Shown here: in pieces, positions 43,497-52,179 of the stretch
Position numbering within the stretch: position 1 is the stretch's first letter
Layout of the letters: each line of letters opens with the position of its first letter
NCBI RefSeq assembly: GCF_009741275.1
Contig: NZ_WOWS01000005.1
Span: 229,675-293,674 of the forward strand
Direction: 5' to 3'
Source of the DNA: Winogradskyella endarachnes
GTDB lineage: Bacteria > Bacteroidota > Bacteroidia > Flavobacteriales > Flavobacteriaceae
Length of the DNA stretch: 64,000 bases
Notes under the pieces: generated by a model
The model's database searches: none
What the model was told of the DNA's origin: nothing
What the model saw: the letters and a program-made list of their open reading frames with translations, nothing else
Program-made: the position numbers and the translations under genes

Positions 43497-44360
43497 GTGA
43501 CATATTCTCGATTAATTGCAGGAACCATGACTTGGGGGAGTTGGGGAAAACAACTCTCGAAAAAAGAAATGGCATCATTGATGAATTTCTGCGTCTCTCA
43601 AAACATTTCCACATTTGACCATGCCGACATCTATGGCGCCTATACAACTGAAGCCGAATTTGGTAAAGCTTTTACTGAATCTGGACTAAAACGTGATGAC
43701 ATTCAACTAATTACCAAGTGTGGCATTCAATACGAAAGCGACAATAGAACCAACAAAATAAAACATTACAATTACAGTAAGGATTATATAATATGGTCTG
43801 TAGAAGAATCGCTTAATAACTTAAATACTGACTATTTAGATTTACTTTTATTACACAGACCTAGCCCTTTAATGGTTGCGGAAGAAATTGCCGAAGCTAT
43901 TACTGTCTTAAAAAAAGATGGAAAAATCAGAGACTTTGGTGTTTCTAATTTTACGCCATCTCAAATGGAGATGATTGGTTTACGAATGGATATTGACGTT
44001 AACCAAATAGAATTCTCACTTACCGAGCATACAGCAATGCATAACGGCACCTTAGATTACATGGTTACAAATGGAATAAAACCAATGGCCTGGTCGCCTT
44101 TAGGTTCTGTTTTTAAAGACGATACCGAACAAACTAGACGCATACACAAACAACTTGGTGCCTTAAAAGATAAATACAATGCCACAGAAGACCAATTGTT
44201 ATTAGCTTGGTTAATGAAGCATCCTTCTAAAATTCATCCGGTTGTTGGCACAACTACAAAAGAACGATTAAAACAAGCCGTCGCTGCTTCTAAAATTAAC
44301 TTAGAAACCGAAGATTGGTTTTTAATATTAGTAGCTGCACAAGGCCATAAAGTTCCTTAA
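43497..44360 (+). CDS. aldo/keto reductase, YdhF-like
   Basis: 287 residues, NADPH-dependent oxidoreductase of the AKR superfamily. Catalytic tetrad elements include DHADIYG (Asp, Tyr), LITKCGI (Lys) and LLLHRPSP (His), with DFGVSNF and the C-terminal HPVVGTT segment at the cofactor site. The start is a GTG at 43497 (MTYSRLIAGTMTWGSWG), the only start that retains the first strand. Substrate unknown. Confidence 0.92.
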   Translation: MTYSRLIAGTMTWGSWGKQLSKKEMASLMNFCVSQNISTFDHADIYGAYTTEAEFGKAFTESGLKRDDIQLITKCGIQYESDNRTNKIKHYNYSKDYIIWSVEESLNNLNTDYLDLLLLHRPSPLMVAEEIAEAITVLKKDGKIRDFGVSNFTPSQMEMIGLRMDIDVNQIEFSLTEHTAMHNGTLDYMVTNGIKPMAWSPLGSVFKDDTEQTRRIHKQLGALKDKYNATEDQLLLAWLMKHPSKIHPVVGTTTKERLKQAVAASKINLETEDWFLILVAAQGHKVP

Positions 44361-44371
44361 ACATTTACATC

Positions 44372-44398
44372 AACCCTTCTCATCAGAAGGGTTTTTTT
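44372..44398 (+). terminator. terminator of the aldo/keto reductase gene
   Basis: Arms AACCCTTCT (44372-44380) and AGAAGGGTT (44385-44393) with a four-base loop, followed by a T run. Confidence 0.9.
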
Positions 44399-44449
44399 AT
44401 TTATTTTTAAAACACAATTTTTCTTATTCTTTTTTAAGATTATAACAAA

Positions 44450-45202
44450 ATGAAAAAAACAGCATTAATAACAGGAGCTACTAGCGGCATTGGAAGAGCA
44501 ACTGCACATGAATTTGCCAAACATGGTATTAATTTAATACTATGTGGTCGTAGACAAGAGCGCTTAGACAGTGTACAGAAAGCATTATCTAAACAAACTA
44601 TTGTACATACTTTAAATTTTGATGTAAGAGATAGAGCCCAAACATTTGAAGCTATTGCATCTTTACCTAAAGAATTTCAGAAAATTGATATTCTTATTAA
44701 TAATGCAGGAAATGCTCATGGCTTAGACCCAATACAAACAGGAAATTTAGATGATTGGGATGCCATGATGGATATTAATGTAAAAGGGCTATTGTACGTA
44801 AGCAAAGCCATTATTCCTGGTATGACAGAACGAAAATCTGGCCATATTATAAACATAGGTTCTTCTGCTGGTAAAGAAGTTTACCCAAACGGAAATGTAT
44901 ATTGTGGCAGTAAACATGCCGTTTTAGCTATCACCGAAGGTATGAGAATTGATTTAAATCCCTTTGGAATAAAAGTTGGCGCCATTAATCCTGGTTTGGT
45001 AGAAACCGAATTCTCAGAAGTTAGATTTAAAGGTGATGCTAAAGCAGCAAATGTATATAAAGGCTATAAAGCTTTACAACCAGAAGATGTTGCTGAGGTT
45101 ATTTACTTTGCCATTTCTAGACCTGCACACGTAAATATTGCAGATGTACTAATGTTTTGTACAGCTCAGGCTAGCTCTACTATAGTGAAGAAAAAATTAT
45201 GA
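44450..45202 (+). CDS. short-chain dehydrogenase/reductase, YdfG-like
   Basis: 250 residues. Rossmann motif TGATSGIGRA, NNAGNAHG, and the catalytic Ser (INIGSSAG) with YCGSKHA (YxxxK). The overall pattern (HIINIGSSAG, PAHVNI) closely resembles E. coli YdfG, an NADP-dependent 3-hydroxy acid/serine dehydrogenase, but the substrate is inferred. Stop overlaps the ATG of the next gene by four bases. Confidence 0.92.
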   Translation: MKKTALITGATSGIGRATAHEFAKHGINLILCGRRQERLDSVQKALSKQTIVHTLNFDVRDRAQTFEAIASLPKEFQKIDILINNAGNAHGLDPIQTGNLDDWDAMMDINVKGLLYVSKAIIPGMTERKSGHIINIGSSAGKEVYPNGNVYCGSKHAVLAITEGMRIDLNPFGIKVGAINPGLVETEFSEVRFKGDAKAANVYKGYKALQPEDVAEVIYFAISRPAHVNIADVLMFCTAQASSTIVKKKL

Positions 45203-45825
45203 TAAATTGGCTAGAAGATAATTGGCGAGATTTAACAGAAAGTTATGCTCATAAAGCTTTAACAATTTCACTTTGGAAATCTATTAAAAGTCAATACACT
45301 TCTAAAAATAGACACTATCACAATCTCTCTCATGTATATAATATGTTTCTGCAATTAGAAACTGTTAAAGATGAAATTAAAGATTTAGATAGTCTAAAGT
45401 TTGCGATTTGGTTTCATGATATTATATATAAATCCACTAACAAAGACAACGAAGAACAAAGTGCTAATTTTGCTCAACAAACCTTAAAATCGATGAATTT
45501 TGATAATTTTAAAATAAAAAAAGTAACTAAGCTTATAATTTCTACAAAAAAGCACACATTACTGTTAAATGAAAATTATGATAATGCTTATCTTCTCGAT
45601 TTAGATTTATCTATTTTAGGTAGTGATTGGAAAACCTACAGCAACTACGTTAATAACATTAGAAAAGAGTATATAATCTACCCAAATATTTTATATAAAC
45701 CCGGAAGAAAAAAGGTGATTAAAAATTTTTTAGAACGAGAGTCTTTATATTTTACAAACGTATTTAAAACTAAATTTGAAGAACAAGCTAGACATAACTT
45801 AACTAAAGAAATTAAAATGCTTTAA
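45199..45825 (+). CDS. HD-superfamily metal-dependent hydrolase (predicted)
   Basis: 208 residues. HYHNLSHVYNM and FAIWFHDIIY give the His and HD metal ligands of the predicted HD superfamily. Another Asp is in LLDLDLSILGSDWKTY. Cytoplasmic; natural substrate unknown, perhaps a nucleotide. Overlaps the SDR gene by four bases, indicating translational coupling. Confidence 0.82.
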   Translation: MINWLEDNWRDLTESYAHKALTISLWKSIKSQYTSKNRHYHNLSHVYNMFLQLETVKDEIKDLDSLKFAIWFHDIIYKSTNKDNEEQSANFAQQTLKSMNFDNFKIKKVTKLIISTKKHTLLLNENYDNAYLLDLDLSILGSDWKTYSNYVNNIRKEYIIYPNILYKPGRKKVIKNFLERESLYFTNVFKTKFEEQARHNLTKEIKML

Positions 45826-45856
45826 ATAATTAGATACCTACACCAAGAAAGTAAAA

Positions 45857-46990
45857 ATGATTAACAAACGCCTACTCATAAAAAATTTACTTGCTCACAA
45901 TGATGAGAATAGTTTTTATGACAAAAAGCTAAAAGTTAATATTGGCTATAAAGAAGGAAAAGCTAAATTTTTAAAACATGTCTGTGCACTTTCCAACAGT
46001 AATCCCAAAAACAATTCTTACATTGTAATAGGAGTAAAAGATGAAGACAATCAAATTATTGGAGTTGATTTTTTTGACGATAGTAAAATTCAAAACTTAA
46101 TTAACGCTTACCTATCAAACCCTCCAATTGTTCAATACGAAAACATTCCTTTTCCCCATTTACCAGACGATAAAGTTGTTGGTTTAGTAACTATAAGACC
46201 AATTAACGGACTTACTTCACTTAAAAAAAACATCTGGAAATATTATGGAGGCTCTGTTTTTTTTAGAGACGGAAGCATGAGTATGCCTAAGGTTTTTGAC
46301 ATAGAAATTAAAGATGTAAACTCTAAAATAGTTGCAGGCATTGAAAACCATGCGAAAAACAATATAGAGCTAACCTTAGAAGGCGTCTTTGATTTTATGA
46401 ACAAACGCCAAGACTACAATCCGCAGTACAAAGTTTTTAAAGAATACTTTGTGCTATGTTGGTCTGGAGCAAAAAAAGTAGTTAAAAACGAAATCTTCTA
46501 TTCTAGAGTAGATATTGAGATGATAAATGAACAAGTACGCTTATTCTACTCAACCCTAGATGAAGTTTCTATTACATATACCGAAAACTCTTTTAAAATA
46601 ATTGAATACGTAAGACTCGGTTTAAACAAATCTTTTAAATACTATAAACTCGAAGAAAAAACAATTCATTTTAACGATAATGCAAATTATTCAATTGAAG
46701 CGCAACTTATTTTTGAGCCACCTCAATTCAACAAAAAAGTACTACATCATATTTATAATGCTAACAATACTATCTTAGATAAGCTTGAAAAAAATTTAAA
46801 ACTAACTCAAATTGAAACCGAAGATTTAAAAAATATAGCAGCTAGTTATCTTATCTGCTACCTCAATGGTTTTGAAGATGCTTTATTAAAACTTGAGATG
46901 ACAAAACCGTATTTAAAAAATTTTAGTAAGGAACTTTACAACACCTACAAAGACACTATTAGAATATTAAGAAAAGTAAAATACAGTTAG
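45857..46990 (+). CDS. AlbA_2 (Schlafen-type) ATP-binding domain protein
   Basis: 377 residues. N-terminal AlbA_2 domain (about 20-135) with IGYKEGKAKFLKHVCALSNSN and SYIVIGVKDEDNQIIGVDFFDD, typical of the Schlafen/AlbA_2 fold. The C-terminal 200 residues are helical and unrecognised; I think of the family DUF5929 but am not certain. Possibly a nucleic-acid-related or stress protein. Separated by 31 bases from the HD gene and probably cotranscribed. Confidence 0.7.
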   Translation: MINKRLLIKNLLAHNDENSFYDKKLKVNIGYKEGKAKFLKHVCALSNSNPKNNSYIVIGVKDEDNQIIGVDFFDDSKIQNLINAYLSNPPIVQYENIPFPHLPDDKVVGLVTIRPINGLTSLKKNIWKYYGGSVFFRDGSMSMPKVFDIEIKDVNSKIVAGIENHAKNNIELTLEGVFDFMNKRQDYNPQYKVFKEYFVLCWSGAKKVVKNEIFYSRVDIEMINEQVRLFYSTLDEVSITYTENSFKIIEYVRLGLNKSFKYYKLEEKTIHFNDNANYSIEAQLIFEPPQFNKKVLHHIYNANNTILDKLEKNLKLTQIETEDLKNIAASYLICYLNGFEDALLKLEMTKPYLKNFSKELYNTYKDTIRILRKVKYS

Positions 46991-47130
46991 TTCATCGGTA
47001 TTATAGTAAATTATAACCTTATTTTTTGCGCCTTACCGATAACTATACAAAAACACTACTGATTATACATTTTTTTTAACCATTCATCAAAAAGTTTACC
47101 GCTAAATACTATTATTGCCCATATTTGTAA

Positions 47131-47198
47131 CGCTATTAATCAATTAATTAACCTTGTTTCTATAGAGTTTAGTGCTCAAATTGAAACAAGGTTTTTTT
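47131..47198 (+). ncRNA. candidate small RNA ending in an intrinsic terminator
   Basis: A CATATTTG (one mismatch to TAnnTTTG) at 47120-47127 lies before an AT-rich stretch and a hairpin with 11-base arms, AACCTTGTTTC (47150-47160) and GAAACAAGGTT (47183-47193), a 22-base loop and a T tract. The hairpin is 160 bases beyond the previous gene and no gene follows on this strand, so it may end a short RNA of about 70 bases. It could equally be a distant terminator of the AlbA_2 gene. Confidence 0.3.
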
Positions 47199-47367
47199 AT
47201 TTTCTTAAATAAAATTCAATCGTTTTTTGTGTGCTTGGTATAACACCTTCTATGGAAACATTCATCTAGTTAACTCTAATAGCAGCGTTAACAGTTAAAA
47301 ATCTAAATTGTATTTTAAATTATCATATAATTCTAAGTTACTTAATCCGTTAGTTAAAGAATTAAAC

Positions 47368-47400
47368 AAAAAAAGCCGTTTCTAATATGAAACGGCTTTT
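47368..47400 (-). terminator. terminator of the OmpA/helix-hairpin-helix pair
   Basis: Arms AAAAGCCGTTTC (47371-47382) and GAAACGGCTTTT (47389-47400). On the minus strand the T tract falls after the hairpin. A near-identical hairpin occurs at 50572. Confidence 0.88.
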
Positions 47401-47423
47401 GAGGTTATTTATTTTTAATACAG

Positions 47424-48005
47424 TTATTTACCACCATCTAATTGATCTTGCCAATTTGATAGCTCTTCCCATTTGCCTTCGTAAGCAAGTTTAGCCTGTT
47501 TAGGCCAAGTACCTGGTTTGTGCATTTTAAAACGATCTCCTCCACTTGTTAATACACTTTGACATTTCTCAACACTACATTCAGATAATGCTTTCCATGT
47601 TTTAACATCATGATTATGAAATAATTCTTGAATTTTTGGACCAATACCTTCAACAACCGTTAAATCATCTTGTTTTATTTTTTTACCAAAAACGGCTTTA
47701 GCCGCATCGGCATCAAACGGAATTAAAGTAACAGCAGGTGCTGCAAATGATGCTGCTAAATTAGCATTTTCTGTTTTCGCTGAATTTAAATCAGCTTGTA
47801 AAAGGGAAGCCGCATTTTTAGAAGCACTTAAATCTGCCTCTAAAGTTGCTCTTGCTTTTTTGCAAGCCGCTAAATCTGCCTCTAGCTTAGCTACTCTTTC
47901 TTCACAATCATCATTATTACCTCCTCCTAGAAGTTTTCCTAGTAAATAGCCAAGTAATGCACAAATTGCACCTACAAGTAATGGGATTAATATACACCAA
48001 TTCAT
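47424..48005 (-). CDS. membrane-anchored coiled-coil protein with helix-hairpin-helix-like end
   Basis: 193 residues. N-terminal hydrophobic segment (CILIPLLVGAICALLGYLLG), glycine-rich link, a predicted coiled coil from about 35-88 (CEERVAKLEADLAACKKARATLEADL-type repeats) and a C-terminal domain with VEGIGPKIQELFHNHDV, a helix-hairpin-helix-like segment. Its ligand is unknown. Encoded 24 bases downstream of the OmpA-like gene, so the two likely function together in the envelope. Confidence 0.72.
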   Translation of the reverse strand: MNWCILIPLLVGAICALLGYLLGKLLGGGNNDDCEERVAKLEADLAACKKARATLEADLSASKNAASLLQADLNSAKTENANLAASFAAPAVTLIPFDADAAKAVFGKKIKQDDLTVVEGIGPKIQELFHNHDVKTWKALSECSVEKCQSVLTSGGDRFKMHKPGTWPKQAKLAYEGKWEELSNWQDQLDGGK

Positions 48006-48029
48006 AATTTATAATATTTTTTTAGTTAG

Positions 48030-48959
48030 TTAGTTTATTGTTATTACGGTACGTCTATTTTCAGCACGACCAGCTTCTGTGCTATTATCTGCAATTGGCT
48101 CGTTTGGTCCTTTTGAAGATGTTTCTATATTAGCTTCTAAAATGCCATTTCTTACTAAATAATCTTTAGCAAAATCTGCGCGTTCTTGTCCTAGTTGCAT
48201 ATTAGTGTTAGCATTACCTGTATTATCTGTATGCCCAACAACTTGTATTTTTACACCTAATTTATCTACACAACGAGAGATATTTGCAATTTTTTCGCGC
48301 TGTTCTTTTGTTAAATTTATATGCGCTTGCCCTGTTTTAAAGTATAACACAATTGGGTTCTTACGTATATCGTCACAAAGTGCCAATAATGTTTCATCTG
48401 TTGTGCCTTCTTCTGAAGTTAACAAACCAAACTCTAATGGGCCAAATAAAGTACCTGTTTCATCTGGATTAATATCATTGTTTAACTCTCCGTTAATATT
48501 AATTTGCTTTGCAGAAATCCCTTGAGAAATAAAATAGTTTTTTACGCTATTTGCTCTAGCTAATCCAAGATTTGGAAATGCAGAATCATTAGTTTCATCA
48601 CTCTTATAATAACCAGTAATATCCACTGTTTTTAAAGGATTTTCAAGAAGATAGTGTTTCAATTTAGCAACACCATCTGTTACTTTTGGAGAGATTGAAT
48701 CTAAAATTGAAAAATTTGAGGTTTTAAAATTAAAATTATCATTAATCTTAATACTAAAATCCCCGTTGGCATCATTAAGACTGAAACCATTTTTTGTTGT
48801 TGTAATTACTTCTGGTTCTGCAACAATGGTATTGGTTTCTTCTGTAGTTACTTCATCCTCTGGACAACAATAACAGTCGTCGCATAGATAGCAGTACAAT
48901 AAAGTCCCAATAATAATCGTAAGCAAAATACCAAGAAGGTAAGCTGTTTTTTTACTCAT
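48030..48959 (-). CDS. OmpA-family protein with cysteine-rich N-terminus
   Basis: 309 residues. N-terminal membrane helix (AYLLGILLTIIIGTLLYCY) is followed by five cysteines in ten residues (C23, C26, C29, C31, C32). Two OmpA-like domains follow: a divergent one (about 65-160) and a canonical peptidoglycan-binding one (about 205-309) with VVGHTDNTGNANTNMQLGQERA and AGRAENRRTVI. Thus anchored in a membrane and attached to the cell wall. The role of the cysteines is unknown. Confidence 0.83.
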   Translation of the reverse strand: MSKKTAYLLGILLTIIIGTLLYCYLCDDCYCCPEDEVTTEETNTIVAEPEVITTTKNGFSLNDANGDFSIKINDNFNFKTSNFSILDSISPKVTDGVAKLKHYLLENPLKTVDITGYYKSDETNDSAFPNLGLARANSVKNYFISQGISAKQININGELNNDINPDETGTLFGPLEFGLLTSEEGTTDETLLALCDDIRKNPIVLYFKTGQAHINLTKEQREKIANISRCVDKLGVKIQVVGHTDNTGNANTNMQLGQERADFAKDYLVRNGILEANIETSSKGPNEPIADNSTEAGRAENRRTVITIN

Positions 48960-49101
48960 TGGTTAGTGTTTTTAGTTAATTGACCGTCAAGATATTAAAA
49001 ATTTTAACACTTTTAGGCATTTATACGAAACACAAACCTTAAATAAGTCACATTTTTATAATTGTTGAGTTTTAGAAACAAAGAATTCTTTAGGCGAGTA
49101 C

Positions 49102-49779
49102 TTAAAAATAACTCTTAAATTCTGTAAATAAATCTTTTTTTCCGCCAAAAAACCTAATTCCAATACCTAAAGTATTGTAATTAATTGTATTAAAATCTCC
49201 TTGAATTTGAGAAGCTGTTTGTATTCTACTTTCATCACTTCTATAACTATAACTTACAAATACATCTAATGATTTAGAGAAACTATAACTAAAACCAGCA
49301 CCAAACATTGTAATACTAGCTCTATCAATTTGCTTGGCATTATTAGAAAGTTCTAATATGTTTTTATACCTAGAATCTCCCCAAGGAACAAAATTTAAAT
49401 CTAAACGAATTTTTTGACTAATTGGAAATTCGTAACCTAATTGTAAATAAGAATGTGTTACAGTGCTTCTTTCATAATTACCAACTAAAGCTTTATCCTT
49501 TACATCTAAATATAAAGTTCCGGTATACGCTCCTAAATAGAAATGTTTGTATAAAAATATTTGAGCACCAATGTTAAAACCTAATTTATCCTCACTTGCT
49601 GAGCCAATTGCACTACTATTTGTTATGCCAGGATGCAATAAATTAAAACTATACGTCATAGACCGTTGATTTGTATAACCAACTATTGTATCATTATCTG
49701 TAATTGATTCTGATAAATTAATATTTTGAGCCTGAATATTTACCGTTAAAAATAAAAAACAAAGAGAAATACGAAACAT
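49102..49779 (-). CDS. hypothetical outer-membrane beta-barrel protein
   Basis: About 225 residues from the ATG at 49779 (MFRISLCFLF); the frame is open further upstream into the previous gene. Signal peptide ending NIQAQ; alternating strands, e.g. LGFNIGAQIFLYKHFYLGAYTG and SLDVFVSYSYRS, end in GIGIRFFG and a short tail. Predicted small barrel. The start codon overlaps or abuts the stop of the upstream lipoprotein gene, so they are coupled. Confidence 0.72.
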   Translation of the reverse strand: MFRISLCFLFLTVNIQAQNINLSESITDNDTIVGYTNQRSMTYSFNLLHPGITNSSAIGSASEDKLGFNIGAQIFLYKHFYLGAYTGTLYLDVKDKALVGNYERSTVTHSYLQLGYEFPISQKIRLDLNFVPWGDSRYKNILELSNNAKQIDRASITMFGAGFSYSFSKSLDVFVSYSYRSDESRIQTASQIQGDFNTINYNTLGIGIRFFGGKKDLFTEFKSYF

Positions 49780-49780
49780 A

Positions 49781-50494
49781 CTAATAGTTAAAATTAAATT
49801 GATAATTAGACACATCAACAATTAAAATTTCCGTTATCTCAGGTTCGTTATTTATGGAATAGGTAAAAGAAATCTCTGAACCTTGTGTAACATTTAAAGT
49901 ATGTGCTGTATCTGGCAGATTATCATCTAATGTATTATTAATATAACTAGGATAATTACAAAACGTCTCCGCAGAGTTAAGGACACCTTCATCATACACC
50001 TCTATGCATGTTGGATAAAAATAATTAAGTGAGTATGAAATAGTATTTCCTTCACCACTAGTTCTAGAAATTGAAATAGTGGCTTGAGCCAAGTTATTTA
50101 ATGTTACCTCTTGTAAATTTATAAGATAGTCATCTGGTGTATAGTCATAAGTACTTGTTCTATAAATATATTCTGAATAATCTTCATTCGCTTTAATCTC
50201 AATTGAAAAGTCAGAGCTATTATCATACAATGAAATAACCGAAAAATCACCATTAGCATCACTAACATTTTTACCTAACAAATATTCTGTGCTTCCTGTA
50301 GGTGCTGGATAAATAAAAAATCCTGTTCCGCGATAAGTATATGTACTTATTTCAGCATTTTCAACGGGATTACCATCAGAATCTACAACTTTACCTTTAA
50401 CTAGCAATCTAGTATTACTTTCAAAAGAAGTATCACAACTTGTTAATATCATTATCATACTTAAAAAAATACTTCGTATAAAATTTAGTTTCAT
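49781..50494 (-). CDS. lipoprotein with carboxypeptidase-regulatory-like domain
   Basis: 237 residues. Lipobox MILTSC (Cys20). Residues about 28-115 resemble a CarboxypepD_reg-like beta-sandwich (VKGKVVDSDGNPVENAEIS, VSDANGDFSVISLY), often found in Bacteroidota surface proteins. The C-terminal half is a beta-rich unknown domain. Paired with the barrel protein downstream. Confidence 0.75.
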   Translation of the reverse strand: MKLNFIRSIFLSMIMILTSCDTSFESNTRLLVKGKVVDSDGNPVENAEISTYTYRGTGFFIYPAPTGSTEYLLGKNVSDANGDFSVISLYDNSSDFSIEIKANEDYSEYIYRTSTYDYTPDDYLINLQEVTLNNLAQATISISRTSGEGNTISYSLNYFYPTCIEVYDEGVLNSAETFCNYPSYINNTLDDNLPDTAHTLNVTQGSEISFTYSINNEPEITEILIVDVSNYQFNFNY

Positions 50495-50571
50495 CTATAG
50501 GGTTTAAATTAAATATACACTCCTTAGATGGTGGAACCACTAGAGGGTTGCGTTAAATAATGCTAAAATTT

Positions 50572-50603
50572 AAAAAGCCGTTTCAAATGAAACGGCTTTT
50601 TTT
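50572..50603. terminator. bidirectional terminator near the aldehyde dehydrogenase gene
   Basis: GCCGTTTC (50577-50584) and GAAACGGC (50589-50596) flanked by A and T runs, so it can work in both directions. It follows the minus-strand aldehyde dehydrogenase gene. Same stem as at 47371-47400. Confidence 0.88.
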
Positions 50604-50625
50604 ATTATTTATAGTTTTGTTCAAC

Positions 50626-52179
50626 CTATAAGTCAAACTTAATACCTTGTGCTAATGGTAACTCATCTGAATAGTTAATTGTATTGGTTTGTCTTCTCAT
50701 GTATACCTTCCAAGCATCAGAGCCAGACTCGCGTCCTCCACCTGTTTCTTTTTCACCACCAAAAGCTCCACCTATTTCAGCGCCAGAGGTTCCGATATTC
50801 ACATTTGCAATACCACAGTCTGAACCAGCATATGACAAGAATTTCTCTGCTTCTTTCATTTCGTTAGTCATAATTGCAGATGATAGACCTTGTGCAACTG
50901 CATTTTGTTTTTCAATAGCATTTTCAACATCACCAGAATATTTCATGAGATATAAAATAGGCGCAAAAGTTTCGTGTTGTACTATTTCAAAATCATTTTC
51001 TGCTTCAATAATTGCTGGTTTTACATAGCAACCAGATTCATAACCTTCGCCTTCTAACACTCCTCCTTCAACTAAAACATTTCCGCCTTCTGCTTTTGCT
51101 TTTTCTATAGCTGATAAATACGTATTCACCGCATCTTTGTCAATTAACGGACCTATATGATTTTTTTCATCTAATGGATTTCCAATAGTTAATTGACCGT
51201 AAGCCCCAACAATAGCATCTTTTACTGTTTCGTAAACAGACTCGTGAATGATTAATCGACGTGTAGATGTACAACGTTGTCCGCATGTTCCCACAGCCCC
51301 AAACACAGCGCCAGGGACTACAACTTTTAAGTCTGCAGAAGGTGTAATGATTATAGCATTGTTTCCTCCTAATTCTAATAATGATTTACCAAAACGCTCA
51401 GCAACCGTTTTTCCAACTATTCTACCCATACGTGTAGAACCTGTTGCAGACACTAAAGGAATTCTAGAGTCTGTTGTCATAAACTCACCTACTCTATAAT
51501 CTCCATTAATGATACAAGAAATACCTTCTGGTAAGTTGTTCTCTTTTAGAATTTCTGCAATAATATTCTGGCAAGCAATAGAACACAAAGGCGCTTTTTC
51601 AGAGGCTTTCCACACACAAACATCGCCACAAATCCACGCTAAAGCGGTATTCCAAGCCCAAACTGCAACCGGAAAGTTAAAAGCCGAAATAATACCAACA
51701 ACACCTATTGGATGCCATTGTTCTCTCATTACGTGACCTGGTCTTTCTGAAGGAATCGTTTGACCATTTAATTGACGTGACAACCCAACAGCAAAATCAC
51801 AGATATCAATCATTTCTTGAACTTCTCCATAACCTTCTTGTAAAGATTTACCCATTTCATAAGACACTAATTTCCCTAAAGGTTCTTTTAAATCTCTTAA
51901 CTTATTACCAAACTGACGTACAATTTCGCCACGTTGTGGTGCTGGTTTATCTCTCCAAGATAAAAAGGCGCTGGTTGCAGCATCCATTACCTTATCGTAA
52001 TCAGCTCTAGTAGTAGACTTTACTTTACCAATTAGCTGACCATCTACAGGAGAATAACTTTCAATAATTTCTCCATTAGAAAAATTATTGGATCCTGTGG
52101 ATGTGCCTTCATTTAGATTCTTAACACCTAACTGATTTAAAGCGTCCTGTATTCCGAAATCGGCAGCAATTGCTTCCAT
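50626..52179 (-). CDS. aldehyde dehydrogenase, ALDH7/antiquitin type
   Basis: 517 residues, NAD-dependent. Active-site Cys in GTCGQRCTSTRR, general-base Glu in LLELGGNNA, cofactor loop ATGSTRMGR, and SAFNFPVAVWAWN. The whole pattern matches the antiquitin/AmaB subfamily that oxidises 2-aminoadipate 6-semialdehyde (piperideine-6-carboxylate) in lysine breakdown. Substrate assigned from subfamily resemblance. Monocistronic. Confidence 0.92.
   Translation of the reverse strand: MEAIAADFGIQDALNQLGVKNLNEGTSTGSNNFSNGEIIESYSPVDGQLIGKVKSTTRADYDKVMDAATSAFLSWRDKPAPQRGEIVRQFGNKLRDLKEPLGKLVSYEMGKSLQEGYGEVQEMIDICDFAVGLSRQLNGQTIPSERPGHVMREQWHPIGVVGIISAFNFPVAVWAWNTALAWICGDVCVWKASEKAPLCSIACQNIIAEILKENNLPEGISCIINGDYRVGEFMTTDSRIPLVSATGSTRMGRIVGKTVAERFGKSLLELGGNNAIIITPSADLKVVVPGAVFGAVGTCGQRCTSTRRLIIHESVYETVKDAIVGAYGQLTIGNPLDEKNHIGPLIDKDAVNTYLSAIEKAKAEGGNVLVEGGVLEGEGYESGCYVKPAIIEAENDFEIVQHETFAPILYLMKYSGDVENAIEKQNAVAQGLSSAIMTNEMKEAEKFLSYAGSDCGIANVNIGTSGAEIGGAFGGEKETGGGRESGSDAWKVYMRRQTNTINYSDELPLAQGIKFDL

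Larger units (their letters stand above)
46991..47423. other. 433-base gene-free spacer with two hairpins
   Basis: No ORF with coding character was seen. It holds the orphan hairpin at 47150-47198, with a promoter-like element before it, and the terminator at 47371-47400 belonging to the minus-strand OmpA pair. See the small-RNA candidate entry. Confidence 0.6.

Noticed and set aside
46994..47040. ATCGGTA/TACCGAT inverted repeat after the AlbA_2 gene
   Set aside because: The arms are only seven bases with a 33-base loop and no T run, so this is probably chance.
50684..52010. Several ORFs antisense to the aldehyde dehydrogenase gene
   Set aside because: The opposite frame has a complete ALDH with all catalytic motifs; the antisense frames carry none.
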